58,219 nucleotides of DNA, taken from positions 1-58,219 of the forward strand of contig UROZ01000001.1 of the NCBI GenBank assembly GCA_900549655.1, given 5' to 3'. The position numbers and the translations under genes are program-made. The notes beneath the pieces are model-generated. The model did not search any database, had not been told where the DNA came from, and saw only the letters and a list, made by a program, of their open reading frames with translations. The stretch is from an uncultured Collinsella sp. (GTDB lineage: Bacteria; Actinomycetota; Coriobacteriia; Coriobacteriales; Coriobacteriaceae). Below, one piece after another: positions 24,901 through 32,762 of the stretch (its first letter is position 1; the number at the start of each line of letters is the position of its first letter).

Positions 24901-25780
24901 GACGCTCTTCATAGAGAACGCCCGGAAACTGCGCTATGAGGCTGGGTGGGTCGCCGTTCACCGCGACGGCGACCCCCGCCCCGTTCTGTTGCGGGCCGAC
25001 GAGCTCGACTGTATCGTTATCGACGGGAAGGCCGCGTTCATATCGACCTACCTTCTCGATGAGCTCGCGGCAAGGGGTTGCAGCGTCATCCTCACCGATA
25101 GCCGGCATATGCCGGCATCAATCCTGATGCCGCTAACCGCGGCAACGATCGATACGAATGCCAAAGTCCTCGCTCAGATGTCCTGGGGCGCTTGGCCGCG
25201 CAAGATGCTGTGGAAGAAGATCGTCAAGTGCAAGCTGGATAACCAGGCCTCCGTCCTCGAAATGTCGGGCCATGAACAGGAGGCCGAGCTGCTCGCGTCC
25301 TATACGGGAGAGGTCCGCGCGGACGATTCGACCGGGCGCGAGGCCGCCGGGGCCCGCCGCTATTTCCAGGCGCTGTTCGGTACTGGTTTCGTCCGGGCAC
25401 CGCACGCGGACGCGACCAACAATGCCCTCGACTATGGTTATTCCATCCTGCTCTCGCATACAGCGTGCAGGATCGCGGCGAAGGGCTATCTCAACCAAGT
25501 CGGCATCCACCATCACTCCAAAACAAACCCCTACAACCTCGCCTGCGACCTCATGGAGCCGTTCAGGCCACTGATCGACCGGAAGGTCGAGCTGGAGCGT
25601 CCCTGCGAGCTCACGCCGTCCGTGAAGAGGCTCCTTGCGTCCACACTCGCGGACAGGATCCCCTATGGCCATGGGAGCTACCGGGTGTCGGACGTCATCG
25701 ACCTTTGGGTAGATGGGTGCCTTCGGGTGATGGAAGGGACTGGCGATGTGGATGGGATCTCGACGCCCGGAATGCCTTGA
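24893..25780 (+). CDS. cas1: Cas1 integrase of the adaptation complex
   Basis: 295 residues; the TTG start at 24893 overlaps the end of cas9 by eight bases, so translation is coupled. Metal ligands are present: Glu150 in REAAGARRYF, the His206-208 cluster in GIHHHSKTNPYNLA, and Glu222 in DLMEPFRPLID. With Cas2 it integrates new spacers next to the leader. All active-site residues are kept, and 13 identical repeats suggest it has worked recently. Confidence 0.95.
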   Translation: MGKTLFIENARKLRYEAGWVAVHRDGDPRPVLLRADELDCIVIDGKAAFISTYLLDELAARGCSVILTDSRHMPASILMPLTAATIDTNAKVLAQMSWGAWPRKMLWKKIVKCKLDNQASVLEMSGHEQEAELLASYTGEVRADDSTGREAAGARRYFQALFGTGFVRAPHADATNNALDYGYSILLSHTACRIAAKGYLNQVGIHHHSKTNPYNLACDLMEPFRPLIDRKVELERPCELTPSVKRLLASTLADRIPYGHGSYRVSDVIDLWVDGCLRVMEGTGDVDGISTPGMP

Positions 25781-25805
25781 TGAGGAGCGGGGGAGGATAA
25801 GGTTT

Positions 25806-26114
25806 ATGAGGATAATCGTCATGTATGACCTCCCCGTAGCCGATATGCAGGACCGCCACGAGTACTCGAGGTTCAGGCAGTTTCTTGTCAGGGACGGCTA
25901 TACGAGGCTGCAGAATTCCGTCTACACCCGCCTGGCAGTGGACTCCAAGAACGCCGAGGCGGCGATCTTGCGCCTCAAGGCCAACATTCCCGAAGCCGGG
26001 CTGGTGCAGGTGCTCAGGGTATCCGAGATTTCCTTCTGCTCGATGCTCACGCTTTGCGGAAGCCCGTCAGACGAGGGGCACCTTGTTACCGGAGAGGATT
26101 TCATCGTCTTATGA
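25806..26114 (+). CDS. cas2: Cas2 of the adaptation complex
   Basis: 102 residues from the ATG at 25806 (GGAGGATAAGG). IIVMYDLPV is the first strand with its Asp, followed by the RFRQFLVRDGYTRLQNSVYT segment typical of type II Cas2. It forms the dimer bridging two Cas1 dimers. It overlaps csn2 by ATGA. Confidence 0.93.
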   Translation: MRIIVMYDLPVADMQDRHEYSRFRQFLVRDGYTRLQNSVYTRLAVDSKNAEAAILRLKANIPEAGLVQVLRVSEISFCSMLTLCGSPSDEGHLVTGEDFIVL

Positions 26115-26785
26115 TCGTCAAGCTTGAAACGATAGGGGAGACTATCGATTTACCGGATGGGCTCGGAGTCATTTCCTTCGATGATTTCGACGGGCTATCG
26201 CGATGCACCGCGTCGCTTTTGGGGGAAGGGGAGCCTGGAATCGCCCTATACCGCGGGGAGATAAAGATCAAGCCGAAGGATATCTTCCTTATCGACAGCC
26301 TGATCGAGCTTCCATTCGAAGACCGGAGGCTTGTCGGCGCCTACGCGTCGAGGATGGTTGCCGAGGTCGAGGCCTATGAGCCCCTGGCGACCAAGGCACA
26401 TGAGATCAGGATGTTTGTCGACGAGCTGATTGCAGAGTTGGGGGCTTCGCTTCGAACGGATCCGATAGGGGACACGGAGCGGGATATCAAATCATTCGCC
26501 AAATGGCTTTCGCTGACACCGCACCGTGAGCCGGGCGGTACCCTGCTCAGGAGATTCCTCTCTTTCATGGATTACGTTTGCGATACGGGGCTGAATCCGT
26601 CAATTGCCGTAATCGGCCTTATCGACAAACTCAATCCGGCTGATGTTTTGGAGATAACACGAAAGGCGCGGCATGAGGGTCTGGAATTGCTGTTCCTCGA
26701 ATATCGGGAGGTGAACACAACCGATCCCGAGATTCCGGTGTGGCATATAGACAGAGACGGGGTTCTCTTCTCCCGCACCGCTTAA
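26111..26785 (+). CDS. csn2: Csn2, ring-forming DNA-end-binding protein (type II-A marker)
   Basis: 224 residues, start codon overlapping the cas2 stop. It has no enzyme motifs. The IKIKPKDIFLIDSLIELPFE stretch, the acidic helical middle and the final NPSIAVIGLIDKL and GLELLFLEYRE strands fit the short Csn2 family. Csn2 forms tetramer rings that slide on DNA ends and take part in spacer capture. Its presence, and position last in the operon next to the array, defines subtype II-A. Confidence 0.85.
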   Translation: MIVKLETIGETIDLPDGLGVISFDDFDGLSRCTASLLGEGEPGIALYRGEIKIKPKDIFLIDSLIELPFEDRRLVGAYASRMVAEVEAYEPLATKAHEIRMFVDELIAELGASLRTDPIGDTERDIKSFAKWLSLTPHREPGGTLLRRFLSFMDYVCDTGLNPSIAVIGLIDKLNPADVLEITRKARHEGLELLFLEYREVNTTDPEIPVWHIDRDGVLFSRTA

Positions 26786-27022
26786 ACCGTTAAACTGGTG
26801 TGAGCACCTTGAAATCTCAAATAAGGCTTATTGCTTGACAGCCCGGTTGTCCGATGATCCGGTAGCTTTCAGGTTTTTCCAGAACTCACACAACCATCCT
26901 GTTTCCGGGCGGAAATAAGATGGTTTCCCAAAATCGTCGGAACCTTTTCTTCCCTTAAATCAACTTTCACAGCTTCAGTAGCTGCTCTTATGCGGCGCTT
27001 GCCAGCCGATGCCGATTCTCCG
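26786..27022 (+). promoter_or_regulatory. CRISPR leader
   Basis: 237 bases between csn2 and the first repeat, clearly more AT-rich than the neighbours. TTGACA at 26835-26840 could be a -35 element, but no good -10 is seen at the right spacing. The leader lies at the end with identical repeats, as expected. Confidence 0.65.
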
Positions 27023-28900
27023 GCTTCGCAGGTACCGCGCTTCGAGCAGTTACTTGCCACTACCTCTGGTAGTGATATACCCAGCTCGGCTTCGCAGGTA
27101 CCGCGCTTCGAGCAGTTACTTGCCGGCAATGAGAGGCGATACAAGGTGCCAAATGCTTCGCAGGTACCGCGCTTCGAGCAGTTACTTGCCAGGATAAAGA
27201 CCTTAGAGACCGACCCCGAGGGCTTCGCAGGTACCGCGCTTCGAGCAGTTACTTGCCGTAGCATGGTTGCCGATGCGGGTGATGTGCGCTTCGCAGGTAC
27301 CGCGCTTCGAGCAGTTACTTGCCACTCAAAAGGTTGCGCAACCAAGCTATATCGCTTCGCAGGTACCGCGCTTCGAGCAGTTACTTGCCCACCCGGCTGC
27401 GAAGGATCGGTGGGTTCCGGCTTCGCAGGTACCGCGCTTCGAGCAGTTACTTGCCGGCTGCCCTACCGGGCATACAGGACGTATTGCTTCGCAGGTACCG
27501 CGCTTCGAGCAGTTACTTGCCATCGGCTGCATACGGAGTCCCAGCACGTTTGCTTCGCAGGTACCGCGCTTCGAGCAGTTACTTGCCCCATTGCGACGAT
27601 GAACGGATAGCCGATCTGCTTCGCAGGTACCGCGCTTCGAGCAGTTACTTGCCGTGTCAACGATAATGAGCCTGGTGGCTGGGGCTTCGCAGGTACCGCG
27701 CTTCGAGCAGTTACTTGCCCGTAAATGCTCGTGATTTCGATGCTCCCATAGCTTCGCAGGTACCGCGCTTCGAGCAGTTACTTGCCCTATTAGTTTCTGA
27801 AAAAAGATTGAACATAGCTTCGCAGGTACCGCGCTTCGAGCAGTTACTTGCCTCCTTCTGCTGTCCATAGAAGAACGTGTCGGCTTCACAGGCACCGCGC
27901 TTCGAGCAGTTACTTGCCTGAACAATTGCACCATAGGAGGAATTGGGAATTTCACAGGTACTGTGCTCGGAGCAGTTACTTAGCGATCGCGCTCGTTAAT
28001 ATACGTGCGATGGCGCTTCGCGGGCACCGAGCTTCGAGCGGTTTCTTGCCGGGCTATGTTCCATTGGAACGCTCCATATGCTTCGTAGGTTCCGCGCTTC
28101 TAGCAGTTACTTACCGCTGAAACCACTTTTCTTAAATCTCTTAATACTTCGCAGGAACTGTGCTTCGAGCAGTTGCTTGCCAGGATTCATCGACTGTACG
28201 GTATGGTTGCTGACTCGCAGGTACTGCGCTTCGAGCAGCTACTTGCCCCTCCAGATGGGCCCGCTTCTCACCCGCGAGCTTTGTAGGTGTCGCGTTTTTT
28301 GCACTCGCCTCCCGCTGTCAAGAGAATCAGAAGGCGCTCGTGGTCCTCGAGAAAACGACACGTCAAGCATCGCCATATCCAACTTTAACGTTTGCAGAAT
28401 CATGCGCTTCATAGATACCTCACTTCGAGCAGCCGCTTGCTCGGAGCTCCTTAATTCGAGAGGGGTATACTTCGCAGGAAATGCACTCCGAGCAGCCGCT
28501 TACCGGAACGGCCCCCAGCTTATTTAGCACATACGCGGCAATAGCACAGCGTTTCGAGTAGATACTTGCTGCATATCAATGCGGTTTGTCTGCTCGATGC
28601 GTTTCGTAGGCAACTCACTTCAATTTGTTTCTTGTCTTCTCCCGCCCTTGACGGAAAGCGACATGAGCTTCATAGGCATCGCGCTTCGAGCAGCTGCTTA
28701 CCATTTTTCCGAAAAGGAAGATGACGGGATGCACTTCGCCGAGACCGCGCTTCGAGCAGATACTCATTCTGTTGCGACGAGCAGTGCGACTGTAACGGGC
28801 CTCGCAGGCACCGCGCCTCGAGCAGTATCTTTCCTCAGGTGTATGGCGTTGGCTATCTGGTGATGTTTCGCAAGTACTGTATTTCGAACGGCAATTATAT
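27023..28900 (+). CRISPR. Type II-A CRISPR array (13 identical repeats, then decayed)
   Basis: Repeats are 36 bp with 30- to 31-bp spacers. Repeats 1-13 are identical and start at 27023, 27089, 27155, 27222, 27288, 27354, 27420, 27486, 27552, 27618, 27684, 27751 and 27817. Each begins GCTTCGCAGGTACCGCGCTT and ends GAGCAGTTACTTGCC. Repeat 14 (27883) has two changes, and later repeats decay progressively. Orientation (leader left, transcription rightward) follows from the tracrRNA anti-repeat and from decay at the distal end. Spacer 1 (27059-27088) is identical to 43581-43610 in this window; I found no convincing match for the others here. The 66-base period creates long artificial open frames, not genes. 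Confidence 0.97.
27883..28900 (+). repeat. Fossil part of the CRISPR array
   Basis: About 16 degenerate repeats at 27883, 27949, 28015, 28080, 28146, 28212, 28278, 28344 (very weak), 28406, 28469, 28535, 28601, 28667, 28733, 28799 and 28865. Most keep the block GCTTCGAGCAG best. Spacing remains close to 66 bases almost throughout. A last scrap (GAGCAGCTGTTACTT) is at 28920-28934. From there to 29,083 nothing is recognisable. Confidence 0.85.
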
Positions 28901-29083
28901 CTGTCTGACGTTAGCTCCTGAGCAGCTGTTACTTCGGATGCACCCTTATCGATCGGCTATCCACCATACGCATCGCGATTGAGCCGCCAACTGTCCGCAG
29001 GCGTCCTCAGGACGGAGGCTCCGCAGTTTTGTAGGTGTCCATGGTGCGGTCCAACCCGCATAGGTTGCGTTTCGATATATACC

Positions 29084-29103
29084 TGTCACCACGTGGCACC
29101 AAA
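29084..29103 (+). promoter_or_regulatory. Tandem half-site motif A, copy 5 (prepilin peptidase operon)
   Basis: TGTCACCACGTGGCACCAAA, then TTAAAT 33 bases later. The predicted transcription start (about 29149) lies downstream of the ATG at 29143, which supports the GTG at 29176 as the true start of the peptidase. Confidence 0.65.
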
Positions 29104-29175
29104 TAGGCCTTATTTTGAGTAAACACGACTACAGAATTAAATATGAGTTCCCATGCCTGTATCGAGGAGGCTCCC

Positions 29176-29985
29176 GTGTCTTTTGGCGTCAGATTGGCGA
29201 CCATATTAGCCGTCGGCTGCGGCTTTTGGTGCGCCTCCCATCTTTATCAGCGTTGGCGCTACGCCGCGCTGGAGCATGAGGACAAGGCCATGCTCCAGGC
29301 ACGACCCGGTGACGCCGATAGGGACAAATGGATTGACGCCGTGAAGAGGGAGGCAGCTAATTACGGCGTCAGCCCCTCGACGCTCATTTCCCTGGGGAGT
29401 AAAGGATGTATCGGCGCGGAGTTATCCATGCTTGTCGACACCGGAGCATATCTCCGCCACCATAACCCTCCCTTGGCCTCAGAAATCGCCCTTGTCTACC
29501 CTTACCTGCTTGCCTCATGGGTGGGAACGCTCATCTCGGTTCCCTACGCAGTCTTGCTGGCGACCTCTGTGGCGCTTGGGCAGGAGGACATAAGATTCAG
29601 GATTGCACCGGTGCCCATGCTGATCCTCTTTGCGGTCTCGGGCGCCGTGTCGTCCCCCTGGGGAGCATATACGTGGGCGATAATCACCGTTCCCTGCGCC
29701 GCCGTATTCGCGTTGATTTCATTTGCCATGAAGCGTATCGGGGGCATCTCCTGGCACGCCGGCGACTATCTCACACTTGCCATCGCCCTCATGGCCGTGC
29801 TGTCCGTCGGAACGGTGTTCGAGTTTCTCGCTATCCACCTTCTGTGCGCGTGCGCTCTTGAGCTTGCCATCAGGTTCATTCCCGCCTGTGCGCGCCTCAA
29901 AGACAACGTCCCCTATAACGCCGTGCTGTCGGTAAGTCTGGTCGGGGCGACGATAATCGCAATCTTGAAAGGTAATCTGCTATGA
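29176..29985 (+). CDS. tadV: Prepilin peptidase (A24/TadV-like) of the Tad pilus
   Basis: 269 residues from GTG at 29176, which follows GAGGAGG by five bases. It is a polytopic membrane protein. A24 aspartic peptidases use two membrane-proximal aspartates: the first is seen in GQEDIRFRIAPVP, the second in SWHAGDYLTLA (a GD motif). It has a longer N-terminal part than minimal TadV. It should cleave the Flp and TadE-type prepilins. It is the first gene of a four-gene operon with the three pseudopilins (stop overlaps the next start). Confidence 0.75.
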   Translation: MSFGVRLATILAVGCGFWCASHLYQRWRYAALEHEDKAMLQARPGDADRDKWIDAVKREAANYGVSPSTLISLGSKGCIGAELSMLVDTGAYLRHHNPPLASEIALVYPYLLASWVGTLISVPYAVLLATSVALGQEDIRFRIAPVPMLILFAVSGAVSSPWGAYTWAIITVPCAAVFALISFAMKRIGGISWHAGDYLTLAIALMAVLSVGTVFEFLAIHLLCACALELAIRFIPACARLKDNVPYNAVLSVSLVGATIIAILKGNLL

Positions 29986-30431
29986 GGTCAAGACCAACAG
30001 AACTCAGGGCGGTCATGGTGACCCAGCTCGTCCTCCTACTCCCCATCATGATCGCAATGCTCGCACTCGTCGTGGATTGCGCGAACCTGAGCCGGTGCAA
30101 GGCCCTCGCATCGGCGGCCGCATCCGAGGGGGCGCGCTACGCCGCGGCGAACCCCGATAAGAATGATTCTGAAGTCGAATCCTACGTAAGGGGCGCTATC
30201 GGTCTCGATGGCAGCTGCACAGTGGATATCGAGCGCGGCGCGCTTTCGTCCAAAGACGTGAAGCTAAGGGTTGGGGACAAGTCCAGGGACTCTTCAATAG
30301 AGCGCAAGTCCGTCACGGTCAATGTCCAAATTCCATGCCGCCGCGTATTCACCCTGGCCGTCTTCGATGGCCTTGCGGAAATTGAGCCCGAGTCATCCTC
30401 GGCAACGGCAATCTCATCGGAGGTCAAGTGA
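29982..30431 (+). CDS. TadE-like pseudopilin 1
   Basis: 149 residues. A short basic N-terminus and one transmembrane helix (MVTQLVLLLPIMIAMLALVV) are followed by ASAAASEGARYAA and a beta-rich outer domain with one Cys pair. This is the architecture of TadE-like minor pilins that prime the pilus. ATGA overlap with the peptidase gene shows translational coupling. Confidence 0.75.
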   Translation: MRSRPTELRAVMVTQLVLLLPIMIAMLALVVDCANLSRCKALASAAASEGARYAAANPDKNDSEVESYVRGAIGLDGSCTVDIERGALSSKDVKLRVGDKSRDSSIERKSVTVNVQIPCRRVFTLAVFDGLAEIEPESSSATAISSEVK

Positions 30432-30904
30432 TGGTGCGTAACAGAAGGCCGCTCGAGGCACTCATCTCCACTGAATTCATATTCGTATTCCCGATAGCGC
30501 TCACCGTCATCCTCGCCATCCTGGGCTTCGGGTTCACGGGCTACCAACGAGCCAGGATTGATTACTCCCTCGCACATCTCGCGGACCGGCTTCCCACGGG
30601 CTGGGATTCTATGGACGCCGACACGCTCGTGAAGAAGCTCGTAAGCGCATCGGCCGACATTGACCCAAGCTACCTCACGGTAAAGAACGCCTCGGTCAAC
30701 ATCGATTCGGATGAGAACCTCGGCCATGGAAACACCGTTGCAGGTGATTTGGGCACCGAGAACCTCAGGACCGAGGAAAGGGCCGTAACGGTGTCGGCTG
30801 AAATCACGTACGACTACCCGGCGCCCTACAACGTGTTCGGAAAGAGATCCGTCCGAAACATCACGCGTTCCTACATCAGCTATTCCGACTGGGAGGTCAT
30901 CTAG
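30431..30904 (+). CDS. TadE-like pseudopilin 2
   Basis: 157 residues from the ATG at 30431, seven bases after GGAGG (a GTG at 30428 is less well placed). ISTEFIFVFPIALTVILAIL carries the Glu-containing N-terminal helix of TadE/TadF proteins. The outer domain is polar. It is directly followed by the third pseudopilin. Confidence 0.7.
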   Translation: MVRNRRPLEALISTEFIFVFPIALTVILAILGFGFTGYQRARIDYSLAHLADRLPTGWDSMDADTLVKKLVSASADIDPSYLTVKNASVNIDSDENLGHGNTVAGDLGTENLRTEERAVTVSAEITYDYPAPYNVFGKRSVRNITRSYISYSDWEVI

Positions 30905-31498
30905 ATGAAGCGTCCCACACTCAGGGGAAGGGGAGCCCGCGCGCAGCTCACATCCTTTTTCGTCGTGATGCTCATCCCCCTATCCCTCCTAATAGCGCTC
31001 GCCGTAGACCTGGGAGGAGCGCTCGCATATAGGACCTGGCAGGGGTCGCTTCTCGAGAGCACGAGACAGTCTTGCTTTGGTGAGGCCAATGCCGTCAAAT
31101 ATGCCGAGAACCCGGGGGATGAGGCGCGCTCCGAGGTTCTCGAGATGCTCAAGGCCAACGGTTACACCGGAAAGGCCACGGTCTATTACGTAGAGGCCCC
31201 TGAAAGCCTTTGCGGGGCAGCCGATCGCTACGCAGGCGTCTACGTAATCCTTGAGGGAACCTGGCCGTCGACTTTCGCGAGATTCGCCGGCATCGATAAG
31301 CTCAAGGTGCGCTCGGACGCCGTCTGGACCCTACATCCCTATTCGTCCACGACGGTATGGCGGCCGGCCGACACCGGTAACGGCTGGTGCGAGTACACGA
31401 TTGACAAGGAAGGTAGCGTTTCGACGAAAACGGGGGCATGCTCACTCGACGATGCGCCCGAAATTCTCTCCAAGGCCGTGAGGGACATGATTCCCTGA
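30905..31498 (+). CDS. TadE/TadG-like pseudopilin 3
   Basis: 197 residues, ATG immediately after the previous stop with GGGAGG upstream. A basic start is followed by LTSFFVVMLIPLSLLIALAV as a single helix, then an extracellular domain with four Cys. It is probably the third minor pilin of the Tad machine. It ends the first Tad operon. Confidence 0.65.
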   Translation: MKRPTLRGRGARAQLTSFFVVMLIPLSLLIALAVDLGGALAYRTWQGSLLESTRQSCFGEANAVKYAENPGDEARSEVLEMLKANGYTGKATVYYVEAPESLCGAADRYAGVYVILEGTWPSTFARFAGIDKLKVRSDAVWTLHPYSSTTVWRPADTGNGWCEYTIDKEGSVSTKTGACSLDDAPEILSKAVRDMIP

Positions 31499-31543
31499 TC
31501 GACGGGCGGCAACCGTCAGCCAACACGCCACAGCACGCCATAT

Positions 31544-31563
31544 TGTCACCCAATGGCACCAAA
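31544..31563 (+). promoter_or_regulatory. Tandem half-site motif A, copy 6 (Tad machinery operon)
   Basis: TGTCACCCAATGGCACCAAA, then TTTATA 33 bases later. This is the only strong signal in the 31,499-31,811 gap; the predicted leader is about 200 bases and I see no gene in it. Confidence 0.68.
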
Positions 31564-31811
31564 TCGCCCTGCGCAGACGGCCGCGCGGGGCGATTCTTTA
31601 TATGTCGGAATAGCACGGCAGGCCGAAGAGCCCTCGAGCCCGATGTGCGACCCGATGCGTCAGAGACTGGTCTGCTCAACCAAAAAGGCTTTCGAGATGG
31701 TTTGTGCGGCGGCAGAGAAAGTGCGGCCAGTATCACCTGACACTGGAGAGCGAACCATTTTCCACCGCTCGCGTTTAAGGGACTCCTAGGTCCCAGGAAG
31801 GTATCTTAAAG

Positions 31812-32762
31812 ATGAAAAAACGGACCCAGGAGGAAATAAGGGCAGAAATCGCCCAAGTCGAGTCGGAAATGCGCACGGCCATCGACTCCGGGCGCATGCG
31901 CAGCGTCGAACGGCTCCGCGGGCGCAAGCAGGCGCTCGGCCATGAACTGGAGCGCGCCATGGCGCAGGAGGCCGCCATGGGGGCGACCACGTCGACGCAG
32001 ATGCCCGCCGCGGCCCCCGCGCCCGCACAGGGCGGCCAGAGGACCACGTCGACGTCAGGTGCCGCGACCGCTCGCAGGCAGCGCGGGCCGGCAGCCGGGG
32101 GAACGCGTAAGGACCGGAGGCTCGCCGCCGTCGCCGGCGTGGCGATCGCCGTCGCAGTCGTGACGGTAGGTTTCTCGGGCTGGCGATGGACTCAGGCGCA
32201 GGGCGAGCTCGCGCGTCTCGAGAAGTCGACCGTCAAGGTAGTCACCGTCACGCGCGATGTCGTCCCCGGCGAAGTCATCACTTCGGCAGACCTTACGGTC
32301 GCAAGCGTGCCCACGGCGTTTGCGCCCAAGGACGCGGCGAAGAAGGTATCCGATGTGGCGGGCCGTCAGTCCGTGACGCAGCAGACCTCGGGGACCGCAG
32401 TTTCCCTCTCCTCCGTATCAGGCTCGAAGAAACCCGCCTCCATCACCACCGCCGTAACCGAGGGCCACGTTGCCTACACCGTCGCACTCGACAGCTCGAC
32501 CGGCCTCTCGCCGCTGCTCTCGGTCGGTGACAAGGTCGATGTTCTCGCGAGCGTGAACGACGGCCAGGTCGTGAGCACCGTGCGCGTGGCCGACTCCATT
32601 CGCGTACTGGCGCTGGACGGCAACCTCTCGGGCTCCAAGTCAGACGGTTACTCCAACGTCACAATCGAGGTAACTGAGGACCAGGCCCTCGCCCTTTCGA
32701 GCGCGAGCGGCATCCGACTCGTGGCCCTTCCCGAGACGGGGGAGGCGCAAAATGCTGAATAG
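31812..32762 (+). CDS. cpaB: CpaB/RcpC-like Tad pilus assembly protein
   Basis: 316 residues, AGGAAGG upstream. A long cytoplasmic, Ala/Arg-rich region (1-95) precedes one transmembrane helix (about 106-125). A SAF-type domain follows (VTRDVVPGEVITSADLTVAS, then GTAVSLSSV, and a C-terminal SPLLSVGDKVDVLA part). CpaB proteins sit in the envelope and guide the pilus outward. The gene's end overlaps tadA. Confidence 0.82.
   Translation: MKKRTQEEIRAEIAQVESEMRTAIDSGRMRSVERLRGRKQALGHELERAMAQEAAMGATTSTQMPAAAPAPAQGGQRTTSTSGAATARRQRGPAAGGTRKDRRLAAVAGVAIAVAVVTVGFSGWRWTQAQGELARLEKSTVKVVTVTRDVVPGEVITSADLTVASVPTAFAPKDAAKKVSDVAGRQSVTQQTSGTAVSLSSVSGSKKPASITTAVTEGHVAYTVALDSSTGLSPLLSVGDKVDVLASVNDGQVVSTVRVADSIRVLALDGNLSGSKSDGYSNVTIEVTEDQALALSSASGIRLVALPETGEAQNAE

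Noticed and set aside
24893..25780. Whether cas1 and cas2 are also degraded, as cas9 HNH is
   Set aside because: The Cas1 Glu150, His206-208 and Glu222 and the Cas2 first-strand Asp are all present and the frames are intact, so adaptation appears functional.
26972..27003. A possible repeat remnant inside the leader (GCTTCAG ... GCGCTTGCC)
   Set aside because: Only the ends resemble the repeat, and the distance to repeat 1 would leave a 19-base spacer. It is better seen as leader sequence.
27456..27485. Spacer 7 shares TACAGGACGTAT with the repeats at 46.8 and 46.9 kb
   Set aside because: Only 12 consecutive bases match. With this many spacers and both strands of 58 kb, a match of that length is expected by chance.
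26990..28527. Long open frames across the CRISPR array in several frames on both strands, with repeated peptide units
   Set aside because: The 66-base period is a multiple of three, so any stop-free frame repeats itself. There are no ribosome sites, and the sequence is fully explained by the repeats.
29143..29175. Upstream ATG for the prepilin peptidase
   Set aside because: It would precede the transcription start predicted from motif A and has no ribosome site, while the GTG at 29176 has GAGGAGG at ideal spacing.
31553..31789. 78-codon frame in the leader before cpaB
   Set aside because: Its start codon overlaps motif A, upstream of the predicted transcript start, and the peptide shows no features.
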